A DNA stretch of 64,000 nt from contig JBBJMP010000007.1 in the NCBI GenBank assembly GCA_037718865.1, forward strand, positions 261,056-325,055. Reading direction: 5' to 3'. Positions 44,610 through 53,648 of this stretch are shown piece after piece (position 1 is the stretch's first letter; each line of letters opens with the position of its first letter). The stretch is from JADCRZ01 sp037718865. GTDB lineage: Bacteria; Bacteroidota; Bacteroidia; Chitinophagales; Chitinophagaceae. A program made the position numbers and the translations under genes. A model generated the notes under the pieces. That model saw nothing but the letters and a program-made list of their open reading frames with translations, searched no databases and was not told the DNA's origin.

Positions 44610-44938
44610 CGATCAGGGAAATTTGAATGAATATGAAATGATGTAAAATAACAAATTCTTTTTTGTTATTCACTCATAAAATGATGCAAAATTGTCAAAT
44701 CGAATTGTGCCATAGGCTCTGCCCGTTTGGAGAAGGGCGATTGTACTCAGGTTATTAGCCTGGAAGACTATAGCGTGGTAGTTACCAATCGGTATAAATG
44801 GATCGAGAGGTAGCAAATCAAGGCGGGCAAGAATTAACGAACAATATACAGGATCCCCTAATAAGAAAGCTAGTATATTGCGATAAACATTCCTGGAAGT
44901 ACCAGCGAATTGTCTCCACACTAAGCAAAGCATTCAAT
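44610..44938. other. Divergent intergenic region
   Basis: About 329 bp between a leftward lipoprotein gene and a rightward serine hydrolase. An AT-rich hairpin AATAACAAA / TTTGTTATT occupies 44647-44670. A leftward frame ending at 44670 has a protein-like tail (FIPIGNYHAIVFQANNLSTI) but no plausible start, so it may be a relic. Confidence 0.35.
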
Positions 44939-46483
44939 ATGGTCAAAGCGAACGTTTCTTTCATAGCATTAATATTTATAACCGTAACTGCCCTTGCCCA
45001 GAAACCGGAAATGCTCCCTAGAAGTTCGCCCGAAGCGGAAGGGGTTTCTTCACAAGGCATCATTGACTTCCTGGAAGCCGCTGGAAAAAGCAAACACGAG
45101 CTGCACAGTTTTATGTTTCTGCGCCATGGTAAGGTTATCGCCGAAGGATGGTGGAAGCCCTACCGGCCGGACCTGAAACATTCCATGTACTCTGTCAGCA
45201 AGAGTTTCACCTCAACGGCAATAGGTTTTGCCGCCATTGAGAACAAGCTGTCCGTGCATGATAAAGTCATTTCTTTCTTCCCCAACGAATTGCCGGATAC
45301 CGTCAGCCCGTATTTGTCGGAACTTACGGTGAAGGATCTGCTTACTATGTCTACCGGTCACGACCCCGACCCCACGGGAAACACAAAGGGCAGCAAAGAC
45401 ACCTGGGTCAAAACATTCCTCAGCACGCAACTTGTATATAAGCCCGGTACAAAATTTACTTACAATACGCTCGCTACTTATGTGCTCTCGGCAATTGTTC
45501 AAAAGCAAACCGGGCAAACATTGATGGACTATCTTACTCCAAGATTGTTTAATCCGCTGGGCATAAATGGAATTGACTGGGAGGTAAGTCCCCAGGGCAT
45601 TAACATCGGCGGGTATGGCCTTAGACTCAAAACAGAGGACATGGCTAAGTTTGGCCAGTTATATCTTAAAAAGGGGGCCTGGAACAACAAACAATTATTG
45701 ACAAAAGAATGGGTCAATGAGGCCACTACCAGTAAGATTGAACAGAACCCTGTTTGGGTATCCACGCAAAGTAAGAAAGATTCAAGCGATTGGCTGCAAG
45801 GGTATGGGTATCAGTTCTGGCGCTGCCGGAATAACGCTTTCCGGGCAGATGGGCTTGCCGGTCAATTCATTATTGTATTGCCAGACCAGGATGCAGTTAT
45901 AGTGCTTACCAGCGAAGCGCCCGACATGCAGGGCGAGATTAACCTGGTATGGAAGTACTTGTTACCTGCCATGCACAAAAATAAACTTCCGGACAATCAA
46001 ACAACCGTTACAGTCTTGAAACAAAAATTATCATCCTTAGCCCTTCCCATACCTGCAAAAGTGGTTGCGTCATCTGCTGTACCCGGTCTTTCCGGAAAAT
46101 CATTCGAGATAGCTCCGAATGCAAAGCAGATAAAAAATATTTCCTTTCAATTTAAGGCGGATACCTGTGTGGCGTTAATAAAAACGGATACTGCTTCATA
46201 TAAACTGAATTTTGGTCGGGGTACCTGGATAAACGGGGAAACCATGAAGACCGGGCCTTATTTTATGGCAAATCTGATTGGGTTGTTACCTTTTAAGGTG
46301 GCTGGAAGTTTCTCGTGGAAGGAAGGAAATGTGCTGGAACTTGTATTGCGGTATATTGAAACACCGCATACCGAAACTTTCAGTTGTCGTTTTGATGAAA
46401 ACCGTGTTTCAGTCGACATCAAAAATAGTAACCAATCAAATAACAATTTAGTGTTGGAAGGGAAAGTAGAGATTGAACTCTAA
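44939..46483 (+). CDS. Serine hydrolase of the beta-lactamase / penicillin-binding class C family
   Basis: About 514 residues from ATG 44939 (MVKANVSFIALIFITVTALA, signal peptide, then QKPEMLPRSSPEAEGVSS). The longer frame from 44798 adds 47 residues without export features and is rejected. The catalytic Ser-x-x-Lys is Ser85-Val-Ser-Lys88 (MYSVSKSFTSTAIGFA); the Tyr-x-Asn-like motif is FTYNTLATYVLSAIV, and GLRLKTEDMAKFGQLYL and GYGYQFWRC are typical of the family. The last 130 residues form a separate beta domain. Members include esterases, D-aminopeptidases and peptidoglycan hydrolases; it acts in the periplasm. It ends 30 bp before an IS element. Confidence 0.87.
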   Translation: MVKANVSFIALIFITVTALAQKPEMLPRSSPEAEGVSSQGIIDFLEAAGKSKHELHSFMFLRHGKVIAEGWWKPYRPDLKHSMYSVSKSFTSTAIGFAAIENKLSVHDKVISFFPNELPDTVSPYLSELTVKDLLTMSTGHDPDPTGNTKGSKDTWVKTFLSTQLVYKPGTKFTYNTLATYVLSAIVQKQTGQTLMDYLTPRLFNPLGINGIDWEVSPQGINIGGYGLRLKTEDMAKFGQLYLKKGAWNNKQLLTKEWVNEATTSKIEQNPVWVSTQSKKDSSDWLQGYGYQFWRCRNNAFRADGLAGQFIIVLPDQDAVIVLTSEAPDMQGEINLVWKYLLPAMHKNKLPDNQTTVTVLKQKLSSLALPIPAKVVASSAVPGLSGKSFEIAPNAKQIKNISFQFKADTCVALIKTDTASYKLNFGRGTWINGETMKTGPYFMANLIGLLPFKVAGSFSWKEGNVLELVLRYIETPHTETFSCRFDENRVSVDIKNSNQSNNNLVLEGKVEIEL

Positions 46484-46513
46484 CTTATTCCAAGGAGATT
46501 TTACATAGAATAT

Positions 46514-47833
46514 CATTAGCGTCTTGTTATAAATCAAACAGATTCAATTGATTAGAATCTTGCTCTTTGACATACTGCGGATAGGTATTAGCAAATAATT
46601 CAAGCAAAGGTATTTTACATAATAGTGAGACACTTAATATTTGTAGTATTTCATATTGTGTTTGTTTCAATTTTAATTGATGCTTCATGATGGCAACTAC
46701 CAAGTAAGTAATCATGGCAATATAAATTTGAGTTTTGACAGCATTAAAGCTATGACCCCAAAATGTTTTTACTTTCAAATGCTGTTTAATCCATTTAAAA
46801 AAGAGCTCTATCGCCCACCGGTATTTATATAAACGAGCAACTTCAAGGGCACTTATTTCGAAGTTGTTTGTAATGAACACAAATTCCATCTTGATGTCAA
46901 TATCATAATATTTTAATCGCCTGATCACATCAGGATAGGCCAGTGATACTTTATGGTTTTTAAGCCTAACTGTTTGATCGCATTTTATTCCGGTGGTTTT
47001 ATCTACTGTGCGGGAAGATAGTCTGACAAACTTGAAGTTATCCTTCGCCCTTGTTACAAAAAAGGCTTCTTCTTTATGGATACGATGTAGCCGTCCAAAA
47101 TCAATGTAACCCTTATCCATTACGTAATAGCTGCCAGCTTCCAGAGGGAAAAGATCCAGCACATTTACTTCATGAACCGCACCACTGGTAACATAAATGA
47201 ATGTAGGGATATTGGTTCTAACGTCAAACATCGTATGCAGTTTCACGGCAGCCTTATGTTTCCTGAATTTGCCCCACCAGAATACATTCAGGCAAAGATC
47301 AATTACGGTCGCATCTATAGCATACACAGGTGCATCTATGGATAAATCAAATGACATGTTAGGTATGGCAAGTTTTTGAGCTTGTGTCACTAAAATAAAA
47401 GCAAAGGATTCATAGATTCGATAATCTCTTTTTTCATTTGCTTTTGCAAGGTTTGCCTTTGATGTCCCCTTGCCCATTCCAAGATGATATGATTTATTTT
47501 GCTGTGCTTGAAGACAAATAATTAAATCACTTAAGCTTTCCCGATTCGATAATTGACCAAAGATCATATAAAGCAATTGATGCCAGCATGTAAACGTTTT
47601 TATCTTGTAATTGCCCTTATACTTGGATACACAGCCAATAAAATCGTTATGTGATAAAAATTCAATTAACTGAGCAAAAACATACTTGCCTAAATTCATA
47701 ACTAAATGGTTTACAAGTAATTATAAACCAAAAAAATGAAATCATTTCAAATCGTTTGAAATTTGAAAGCTCTGAAACCCTTATCCAGCAATATTTTCAA
47801 AGAACTGAAGTACTTTATAACAAGACGCTAATG
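46514..47833 (-). mobile_element. IS4-type insertion sequence, complete
   Basis: 1320 bp bounded by perfect 20-bp inverted repeats: CATTAGCGTCTTGTTATAAA at 46514-46533 and its complement at 47814-47833. A perfect 9-bp direct repeat, ATAGAATAT, flanks it at 46505-46513 and 47834-47842 and is the target duplication. One transposase gene lies inside. Perfect ends, perfect target duplication and an open transposase suggest a recent insertion that may still be mobile. Confidence 0.95.
46527..47699 (-). CDS. IS4 family transposase
   Basis: A 390-residue DDE transposase. The N-terminus (MNLGKYVFAQLIEFLSHNDF) matches the DUF4372 domain that precedes the catalytic domain in Bacteroidota IS4 elements. 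Catalytic residues: first Asp in VYAIDATVIDL, second Asp in YYVMDKGYIDF, and Glu in the YREK signature, here YRWAIELFFKWIK. It cuts and joins the element ends at 46514 and 47833. The stop codon lies 14 bp inside the left end. No frameshift or missing residue is seen. Confidence 0.93.
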   Translation of the reverse strand: MNLGKYVFAQLIEFLSHNDFIGCVSKYKGNYKIKTFTCWHQLLYMIFGQLSNRESLSDLIICLQAQQNKSYHLGMGKGTSKANLAKANEKRDYRIYESFAFILVTQAQKLAIPNMSFDLSIDAPVYAIDATVIDLCLNVFWWGKFRKHKAAVKLHTMFDVRTNIPTFIYVTSGAVHEVNVLDLFPLEAGSYYVMDKGYIDFGRLHRIHKEEAFFVTRAKDNFKFVRLSSRTVDKTTGIKCDQTVRLKNHKVSLAYPDVIRRLKYYDIDIKMEFVFITNNFEISALEVARLYKYRWAIELFFKWIKQHLKVKTFWGHSFNAVKTQIYIAMITYLVVAIMKHQLKLKQTQYEILQILSVSLLCKIPLLELFANTYPQYVKEQDSNQLNLFDL

Positions 47834-47855
47834 ATAGAATATTTGAAATGAATAT

Positions 47856-48481
47856 CTATTTATATTCGAATACTACCCCTGCATGCATTTCGATTTTTGG
47901 AACGACAATTGAAACGCCGTTTGGAGATTTTATGAAATCCAGTCTCCGTCTATTTATAATTTCGGCATATTTCTTCTGTTTGTTTTTTAATCAAATCGAG
48001 ATAGGCATTTACGGGTGCAAGATAAGTCCAGGTTCCAGAAGGGCGCGGCGTTTGCGGTGAGCCAGGAGTCAATTTTTTTCTTGCTTTCAGATTCTGCATG
48101 GCCTATGGCGAAATATACGGGAGCTTTAACATTCACTTCATGGCAAGCTTCAATTTGTTCTTTAAGTAAATCAAATTTAAGATGAGGATGTATAGCGCTA
48201 TACTTTGTTTGATAATAACTCCAGCCATGCCAATCTTTAGCAAAAACATTAATAGAGTTGATCCGCCCTGCTTTTATAGCTTCCTGAAATTCCTTCTTAT
48301 TGAACTTCTCTCCAATGCCTTCAAGATATTCTGATGTGTGAAAATCGAGATGCACTTGCCGCGTTCCAATATTAGGCTCAACATTTTCAGAACCTTTTAC
48401 ATATTGAGCGTCCACATTGAGGCCCAAAAGAATAAAAAAAATGACAGAGAAAATACAAAATTCGAGATGAAACCATAGCAA
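47856..48481 (-). pseudogene. Decayed glycoside-hydrolase-like gene (GHL6-type)
   Basis: The 5' part (48481 down to about 48030) keeps a signal peptide (FCIFSVIFFILLGLNVDAQ) and a clear N-terminal TIM-barrel start: QVHLDFHTSEYLEGIGEKFN, SINVFAKDWHGWSYYQTKYS, VKAPVYFAIGHAESESKKKI, as in the hypothetical glycosyl hydrolase 6 / alpha-amylase-like family. It then leaves frame: a second frame reads APVNAYLDLIKKQTEEICRN and stops, and a third reads KSPNGVSIVVPKIEMHAGVV to a stop at 47856-47858, like the end of the same family. The middle several hundred residues are missing. So the gene has lost its core by deletion plus frameshift. It follows SusD on the same strand and was probably the enzyme of that locus; the IS element sits 22 bp beyond it. 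Confidence 0.7.
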
Positions 48482-48658
48482 ATTAATTCGGTTAAAATTA
48501 AAACACTTGAATAATACAACTGTTATAGGCTGTCTAATTTACTAATTTAATTTAAAACTGTTTTGTTCGTTTACTGCCTTTTAATTCAAATGCCAAAAAA
48601 TTATAATCAGCAGCCAAAAAATCTGATTCGCTTCCAATGTTTCAGCAGCCCTTTCCTC

Positions 48659-50437
48659 TTAATAATAACCCTCATTTTGCTCTTCGGAATTGGCGCCCCT
48701 TGGATTCAACCGGTCAATATGATTTTGCGGAATGGGCCGTAACTTATGATATGGCTTTATATTGGCAGCAGCTTCCGGATTATACTTCCTCACTCTTTCA
48801 TAAAACTTCTCGGAGCGAACAAGATCCCACCAGCGAAGGCATTCGCCGTGTAATTCCCTTCCTCTTTCATCAAGCATAAAATCTACAAATGTGCCGGAGT
48901 TGAAACTGCCCACCGTCACGGTCATCTCAGGTTCCGTGCTTTTTGTACGATCGGTTATATTCCCCCCATCCGTTTTCCAGTATTCGCCTGCTTTGTCTTC
49001 TCCCTCTTTATAAGCGGCCCGTTTTCTAACCACATTTAACCTGTCTGCAGCCTTTACAAAATCTCCCTTTCTGCCATAGGCTTCTGCCGCAATCAGGTAG
49101 GTTTCTGCAAACCTGAAAATAAAGAAATCACGTGTTCCATTCACTTCATTTGCAGCCGGACGTTTGTTATCGTAAAATTTAAAGTTTTGAATGAATTCAG
49201 CATTTGTTTGCCTGTCTCTCGGAATATAATAATAAGGCCTTGACGCATACAGGGAATCCCTGTTAATGCCTGCAGGTATCCTTTCCATGGTAACCCACAT
49301 TGCCGTGTCGCCTACTTTGAATTTTGGCTTACCCAACAAAGCGGCTGGTGGTGTGAAACCGCCCGTAGCAGTCCACACAGGTATATTGCCTGCATTATTA
49401 CTATACCATACCGTTTTAAACGTTTTATAAAAGCGTGAATCATTTTTCCGGTCGTATAAATCATACATGGTGAAATCCGTTGGACGCACTCTCCTGAACG
49501 GGCGGCCATTTTCAACATCGCGCAACATGCCTGGTTTGTTATCATAAGGCGGCGTGTAGTAAAGATGTATCTGGTTCCCCCCGTTGTTATTATACAAAAG
49601 AGTTTGGGAATATTGCACGGAAAATATGATCTCTTCGTTTTTCTGGTTATCTATGTTCCAGATCCTTTTAAAATCTGGCACCAGTCTGTATGTGCCGCTT
49701 GCAATGACCTGGTCGGCATAGTAAGCTGCACTATCCATATCCGTCGCTTTCTGGCCGCGTTGTTCAGAAACAGCGCTGCCCCGTGTAAGATAGGCCAGTG
49801 CCAGTGCATGCTGTGCGGCGCCTTTGCTTGCCCTTCCATAATCTTTTGGCACTAATGCAAGTTTGTCTGAAGCGAATTTCAGGTCCCCCAAAATGAGATC
49901 ATACACTTCCGATACCGGAGCACGTTTATAGGCAGTGCCTGCACTAAAGTCAAGTGTAGTAACAACCGGTATTTTACCAAAAGTCTGCACCAGATAGAAA
50001 TAATAGAGCCCGCGCAGGAAACGCATCTCTCCAAGCCTGGTGTTCTTCAGGTCATCTGTCATCCCCGATTTAAGGTTTTCAATGGATGAGATGGTGATAT
50101 TAGCCCGGCTGATACCCGTGTAATAGTTTGACCAGAAATTGTCGAATGTTCCGAAAGAAGAATTGAGGCTTGCTTCATACCTGTTCAGGGCGGGCTTTAA
50201 TCCACCGTCCTGTCCTTCCTGGTAGGTATCGGTACCCAGCTCCTGCAACGGATGCAAGGTTTCTCCGCCATATGCCCATCGCAGTGATGTGTAAGCGGCA
50301 GCCGCGCCTCCTTCGATGCCGGCTACCGTGTTATAAAAACCATAGGAGATGCCCGAAACGAGTTTCTCATCAAGTGTTTTATCACATGAAGAACCAAACA
50401 GGATGGCCAGGAATATAAACGATAATTGCTTTTTCAT
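48659..50437 (-). CDS. SusD/RagB family surface glycan- or nutrient-binding lipoprotein
   Basis: A 592-residue outer-membrane lipoprotein: signal MKKQLSFIFLAILFGSSC with lipobox Cys18, then the TPR-like helices of SusD (FLRGLYYFYLVQTFGKIPVV, RASKGAAQHALALAYLTRGS) and the C-terminal hallmark FIFRFAETYLIAAEAYGRKG, LDERGRELHGECLRWWDLVR, and a closing KPYHKLRPIPQNHIDRLNP. SusD proteins cap the SusC porin and deliver ligand to it. It lies 35 bp downstream of susC in the same operon. The ligand is unknown, and the enzyme gene that follows is broken. Confidence 0.95.
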   Translation of the reverse strand: MKKQLSFIFLAILFGSSCDKTLDEKLVSGISYGFYNTVAGIEGGAAAAYTSLRWAYGGETLHPLQELGTDTYQEGQDGGLKPALNRYEASLNSSFGTFDNFWSNYYTGISRANITISSIENLKSGMTDDLKNTRLGEMRFLRGLYYFYLVQTFGKIPVVTTLDFSAGTAYKRAPVSEVYDLILGDLKFASDKLALVPKDYGRASKGAAQHALALAYLTRGSAVSEQRGQKATDMDSAAYYADQVIASGTYRLVPDFKRIWNIDNQKNEEIIFSVQYSQTLLYNNNGGNQIHLYYTPPYDNKPGMLRDVENGRPFRRVRPTDFTMYDLYDRKNDSRFYKTFKTVWYSNNAGNIPVWTATGGFTPPAALLGKPKFKVGDTAMWVTMERIPAGINRDSLYASRPYYYIPRDRQTNAEFIQNFKFYDNKRPAANEVNGTRDFFIFRFAETYLIAAEAYGRKGDFVKAADRLNVVRKRAAYKEGEDKAGEYWKTDGGNITDRTKSTEPEMTVTVGSFNSGTFVDFMLDERGRELHGECLRWWDLVRSEKFYERVRKYNPEAAANIKPYHKLRPIPQNHIDRLNPRGANSEEQNEGYY

Positions 50438-50472
50438 TTTCTTGAGTTTGATCTGGGAATAATTAGTGTTGC

Positions 50473-53400
50473 TTAAAAACCAAGATTGACACCCGCCATA
50501 AATGTTTTGGGACTTGGCGTACTGTATCCAACACCACCTTCGGGATCGAGGCCGTCAAATTTTGTATACAAATAAGGATTTTGAGCAGAAACATAAAACC
50601 GTACATTATTGATCCTCGCCTTGCTTATTAGAGACTTGGGAAGATTATATCCCAGCGTTACGTATTTTAACCTGATGAACGATGCATCCTGATAATAAGT
50701 GGCGGTAATGTCGGGAGGCGTTTCCCAGTTGGCGCTCGGTTTTGGATAATTATTACCGAGCTTTGCAGGTGTCCAGTAATCAACATTCACCGCATTCCAG
50801 CGGCCTTCCAGTCGAAGCGCTTTATCAAAATAGGCCATCTGTCCCCAGCTTGCATAGAACTGGAACGAAAGATCAAAACCTTTGTAAGAAAAATCATTGG
50901 AAATACTTCCCATCCATTTAGGCCGGGGCGTACCGAGCAGCACCCTGTCAGCGGCGTTAATTCTGTAGTCACCATTCTGATCACGAAGCCTTATCAAACC
51001 ATTAGTATAAGTCTGTCCGGCCGCGTTAAACTTGGCCATCTCAGACTTATCACCGTCCTGCCAGATACCATCAAATTTCAGGTCGTAATACACGTTGATC
51101 GGCTGGCCGACAAACCACCTGTTTCCGAGGTCCTGAGTCTGGTTATTGTATAATTTTACAATCTCTTCTTTATTGGCAGAAAAAACAAAACCTGATTTCC
51201 AGTTCAGGCCATCTTTTGAAGATTCAATATTCACGGTTGAGATCCCTATTTCAATACCCCTGTTCTGCGTTTCACCAATGTTTTGAAGGATGCTTCCAAA
51301 GCCGGATACAATGGGTAGTTGCCTGCTCATCAAAAGATCTTTTGTTTGCTGATTGTATAGATCGATACTACCTGAGATACGACTTTTGAGTATGCTGAAA
51401 TCAATGCCCAGGTTTATCTGGCCCGTTGTCTCCCACTTCAACGCATCATTGGGGATAGAGTTGGGTGCAAAGGCCAGGATCACACTTTCGTCCCATACAT
51501 AGCGGCTGATAGCCAGTGATCCCAGGGTTTGATAAGGGTTGATGGATGAGTTGCCTGTTTTTCCGTAACCCACTCTCAGTTTCAAATCGTTAATGAAAGT
51601 GATATTCTTTAAAAAGCCCTCGTCCGATAAACGCCATGCCAAAGCAGCGGACGGAAAGTAAGCGTACTTATTACCGGGTGCAAGCACCGAAGAACCATCG
51701 CTTCTGATGGAGGCGGTTAATAGATATTTCTCTTTAAAACTATAATTGATCCTTCCCATATAGGATAACAGTTTATATTCTGTCAAGCCACTTGAAACAC
51801 CCAATACATTCGAGGCTGATCCTACGTTATAAAACAACTGGTCGTTGTAAGGAATATTGTCAACACTTTCATTGTTTGACTCCACCCGGTCTGTCTGAAT
51901 ACTCTGCAGCAGCGTTACCCCGAGTGAATGATTACGGCCGAATGTTTTGTTGTAGAAAAGTAAGTTTTCCAAAGTATAACCGGTAGACATATTACCCCCG
52001 TATTGCGCAGCACTGGAAGACCCGTTTCTTGGGGTAGATAATCTGTTTTGAAAAATACCATCTCTTGCGGTCCGGTAATCGATACCAAAATTTGCCCGGT
52101 ATTTTAATCCTTCAATTATTCTTGCTTCCACATATAAACTTGTCAAGACCCTGTTACGCCGGTGTTCTTCCTGCAGGCCGCCATTAACATCCAGTAATGG
52201 GTTAACCGCCAGTGCATCATTTCCCGGATTTAAAAGAAAACTACCATCGGGTGCATAGGGAGTCGCCAGGGGATTCTGGTTACGGGCTCTGTCATATAGT
52301 GCCGAACCGCTGCCTGTATTTTCCAGTATCGATGAAAATAAGGAGGATGCGCCTACCTTAAGGTTCTTATTAAATTCATGGTCAATATTTAAACGAACAC
52401 TATAGCGCTGATAATCCGCGCCTTCCAGAATACCCGCGTTTTTAAAATATGAACCGGAAATTAAAACCTTTGTTTTTTCGGTTCCTCCACTGATCGATAA
52501 TTGGTGGTTTTGGATATTACCGTTGCGAAGTACAGCATCCATCCAGTCAAATGAACGCACTTTTGAGGGATCATACACACCGTTTGCATCATAACCCATT
52601 AACACGGATTGCAACACATAGGGGTCCTGTGTAAAGATGTTTACTTTTTTATCTTCATCCATGGTAGGCGTGGCGGTCTTATAAGGATTTGTTGACCGGT
52701 TCCGGTAAGCTTCCCGTACAAACTCCGCGTATTCTGCACCATTCATGATATCCAGAGAACGCAGTGCCTGTTGAACACCGGCATAACCGTCGTAGGTAAT
52801 AGATGTTTTTCCGTTCTTACCGCGTTTGGTAGTAATTAATATGACACCATTCGCACCCCTCGATCCGTAGATAGCGGTAGCGGAAGCATCTTTTAAAATC
52901 TCCATCGATTCAATATCCGTTGGGTTGATTTCATTCAGGCCCCGATTAATGGGAATTCCATCAATCACATATAAAGGGTCGTTGGAAGCGTTGAAAGACC
53001 GTGTTCCTCTTACCCTTACCGTTGCTTCGGCTCCCGGGTTCCAGTTATTTTGTGTAATGACCACACCGGCGACCCTTCCCTGGATGGCTTGCACCGCATT
53101 GGTGGTTGCAACAGCTGTAAGATCTTTTGTCCCGACTGAAGCGATGGCACCTGTAAGGTCTCTTCTTTTCTGTGTACCATATCCCACAACCACCACTTCG
53201 TTAAGGGAACCAGATGTTCTCGTTAACGTAATATCTGAAGCAGCGGCATCCTGAACCAGGTATTCTATTGGAGTAAAACCGACAAAACTGATTACAAGCG
53301 TTGCATTAAGATTTGGCACCTGTATAGCGTATTTGCCATCCTTATCTGTAATCGAACTGGTTTGGCTTCCTTTTACATTAACGGTTACTCCTGACAGTAC

Positions 53401-53574
53401 TTCTCCTTCCTGGCTTTTGACAATTCCACTTACCAGTAAAGGCGATTGTTGGGCTGATAGAGGAAATGCAACTACATGTAAAATAACCAATAGCGCAAAT
53501 ACGGCTCGCCACTGCTTTTGTAAAATAGCGGTGAAAAGTGTTTTAGTTTGTACCGGTTTAGACATAACAAGCAA
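50473..53574 (-). CDS. SusC/RagA family TonB-linked outer-membrane transporter
   Basis: A 1033-residue receptor. After a signal sequence ending near LSAQ it has a carboxypeptidase-regulatory-like domain (LLVSGIVKSQEGEVLSGVTV), the family's VVVGYGTQKRRDLTGAIASV motif, a plug with IDGIPINRGLNEINPTDIES, MEILKDASATAIYGSRGANG, and a long beta-barrel ending in a Phe (KTFMAGVNLGF). It imports an oligosaccharide or other nutrient with TonB energy and SusD (next gene). The start could also be the internal Met at residue 4 (53565). The upstream neighbour, 74 bp away on the same strand, is a Tat-exported enolase-superfamily protein, which suggests a sugar-acid or similar substrate. Confidence 0.95.
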   Translation of the reverse strand: MLVMSKPVQTKTLFTAILQKQWRAVFALLVILHVVAFPLSAQQSPLLVSGIVKSQEGEVLSGVTVNVKGSQTSSITDKDGKYAIQVPNLNATLVISFVGFTPIEYLVQDAAASDITLTRTSGSLNEVVVVGYGTQKRRDLTGAIASVGTKDLTAVATTNAVQAIQGRVAGVVITQNNWNPGAEATVRVRGTRSFNASNDPLYVIDGIPINRGLNEINPTDIESMEILKDASATAIYGSRGANGVILITTKRGKNGKTSITYDGYAGVQQALRSLDIMNGAEYAEFVREAYRNRSTNPYKTATPTMDEDKKVNIFTQDPYVLQSVLMGYDANGVYDPSKVRSFDWMDAVLRNGNIQNHQLSISGGTEKTKVLISGSYFKNAGILEGADYQRYSVRLNIDHEFNKNLKVGASSLFSSILENTGSGSALYDRARNQNPLATPYAPDGSFLLNPGNDALAVNPLLDVNGGLQEEHRRNRVLTSLYVEARIIEGLKYRANFGIDYRTARDGIFQNRLSTPRNGSSSAAQYGGNMSTGYTLENLLFYNKTFGRNHSLGVTLLQSIQTDRVESNNESVDNIPYNDQLFYNVGSASNVLGVSSGLTEYKLLSYMGRINYSFKEKYLLTASIRSDGSSVLAPGNKYAYFPSAALAWRLSDEGFLKNITFINDLKLRVGYGKTGNSSINPYQTLGSLAISRYVWDESVILAFAPNSIPNDALKWETTGQINLGIDFSILKSRISGSIDLYNQQTKDLLMSRQLPIVSGFGSILQNIGETQNRGIEIGISTVNIESSKDGLNWKSGFVFSANKEEIVKLYNNQTQDLGNRWFVGQPINVYYDLKFDGIWQDGDKSEMAKFNAAGQTYTNGLIRLRDQNGDYRINAADRVLLGTPRPKWMGSISNDFSYKGFDLSFQFYASWGQMAYFDKALRLEGRWNAVNVDYWTPAKLGNNYPKPSANWETPPDITATYYQDASFIRLKYVTLGYNLPKSLISKARINNVRFYVSAQNPYLYTKFDGLDPEGGVGYSTPSPKTFMAGVNLGF

Positions 53575-53648
53575 TTTTAAATGACTAAATAGTAAAAGTT
53601 GGCCTCAGGTTTCCATCATAGGGATGTCGGAAATTGAAATATTCGGTT

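Noticed and set aside
44670..44933. Leftward 87-codon frame upstream of the serine hydrolase
   Set aside because: The tail looks protein-like but the start half does not, and no family is recognised; kept only as a possible relic.
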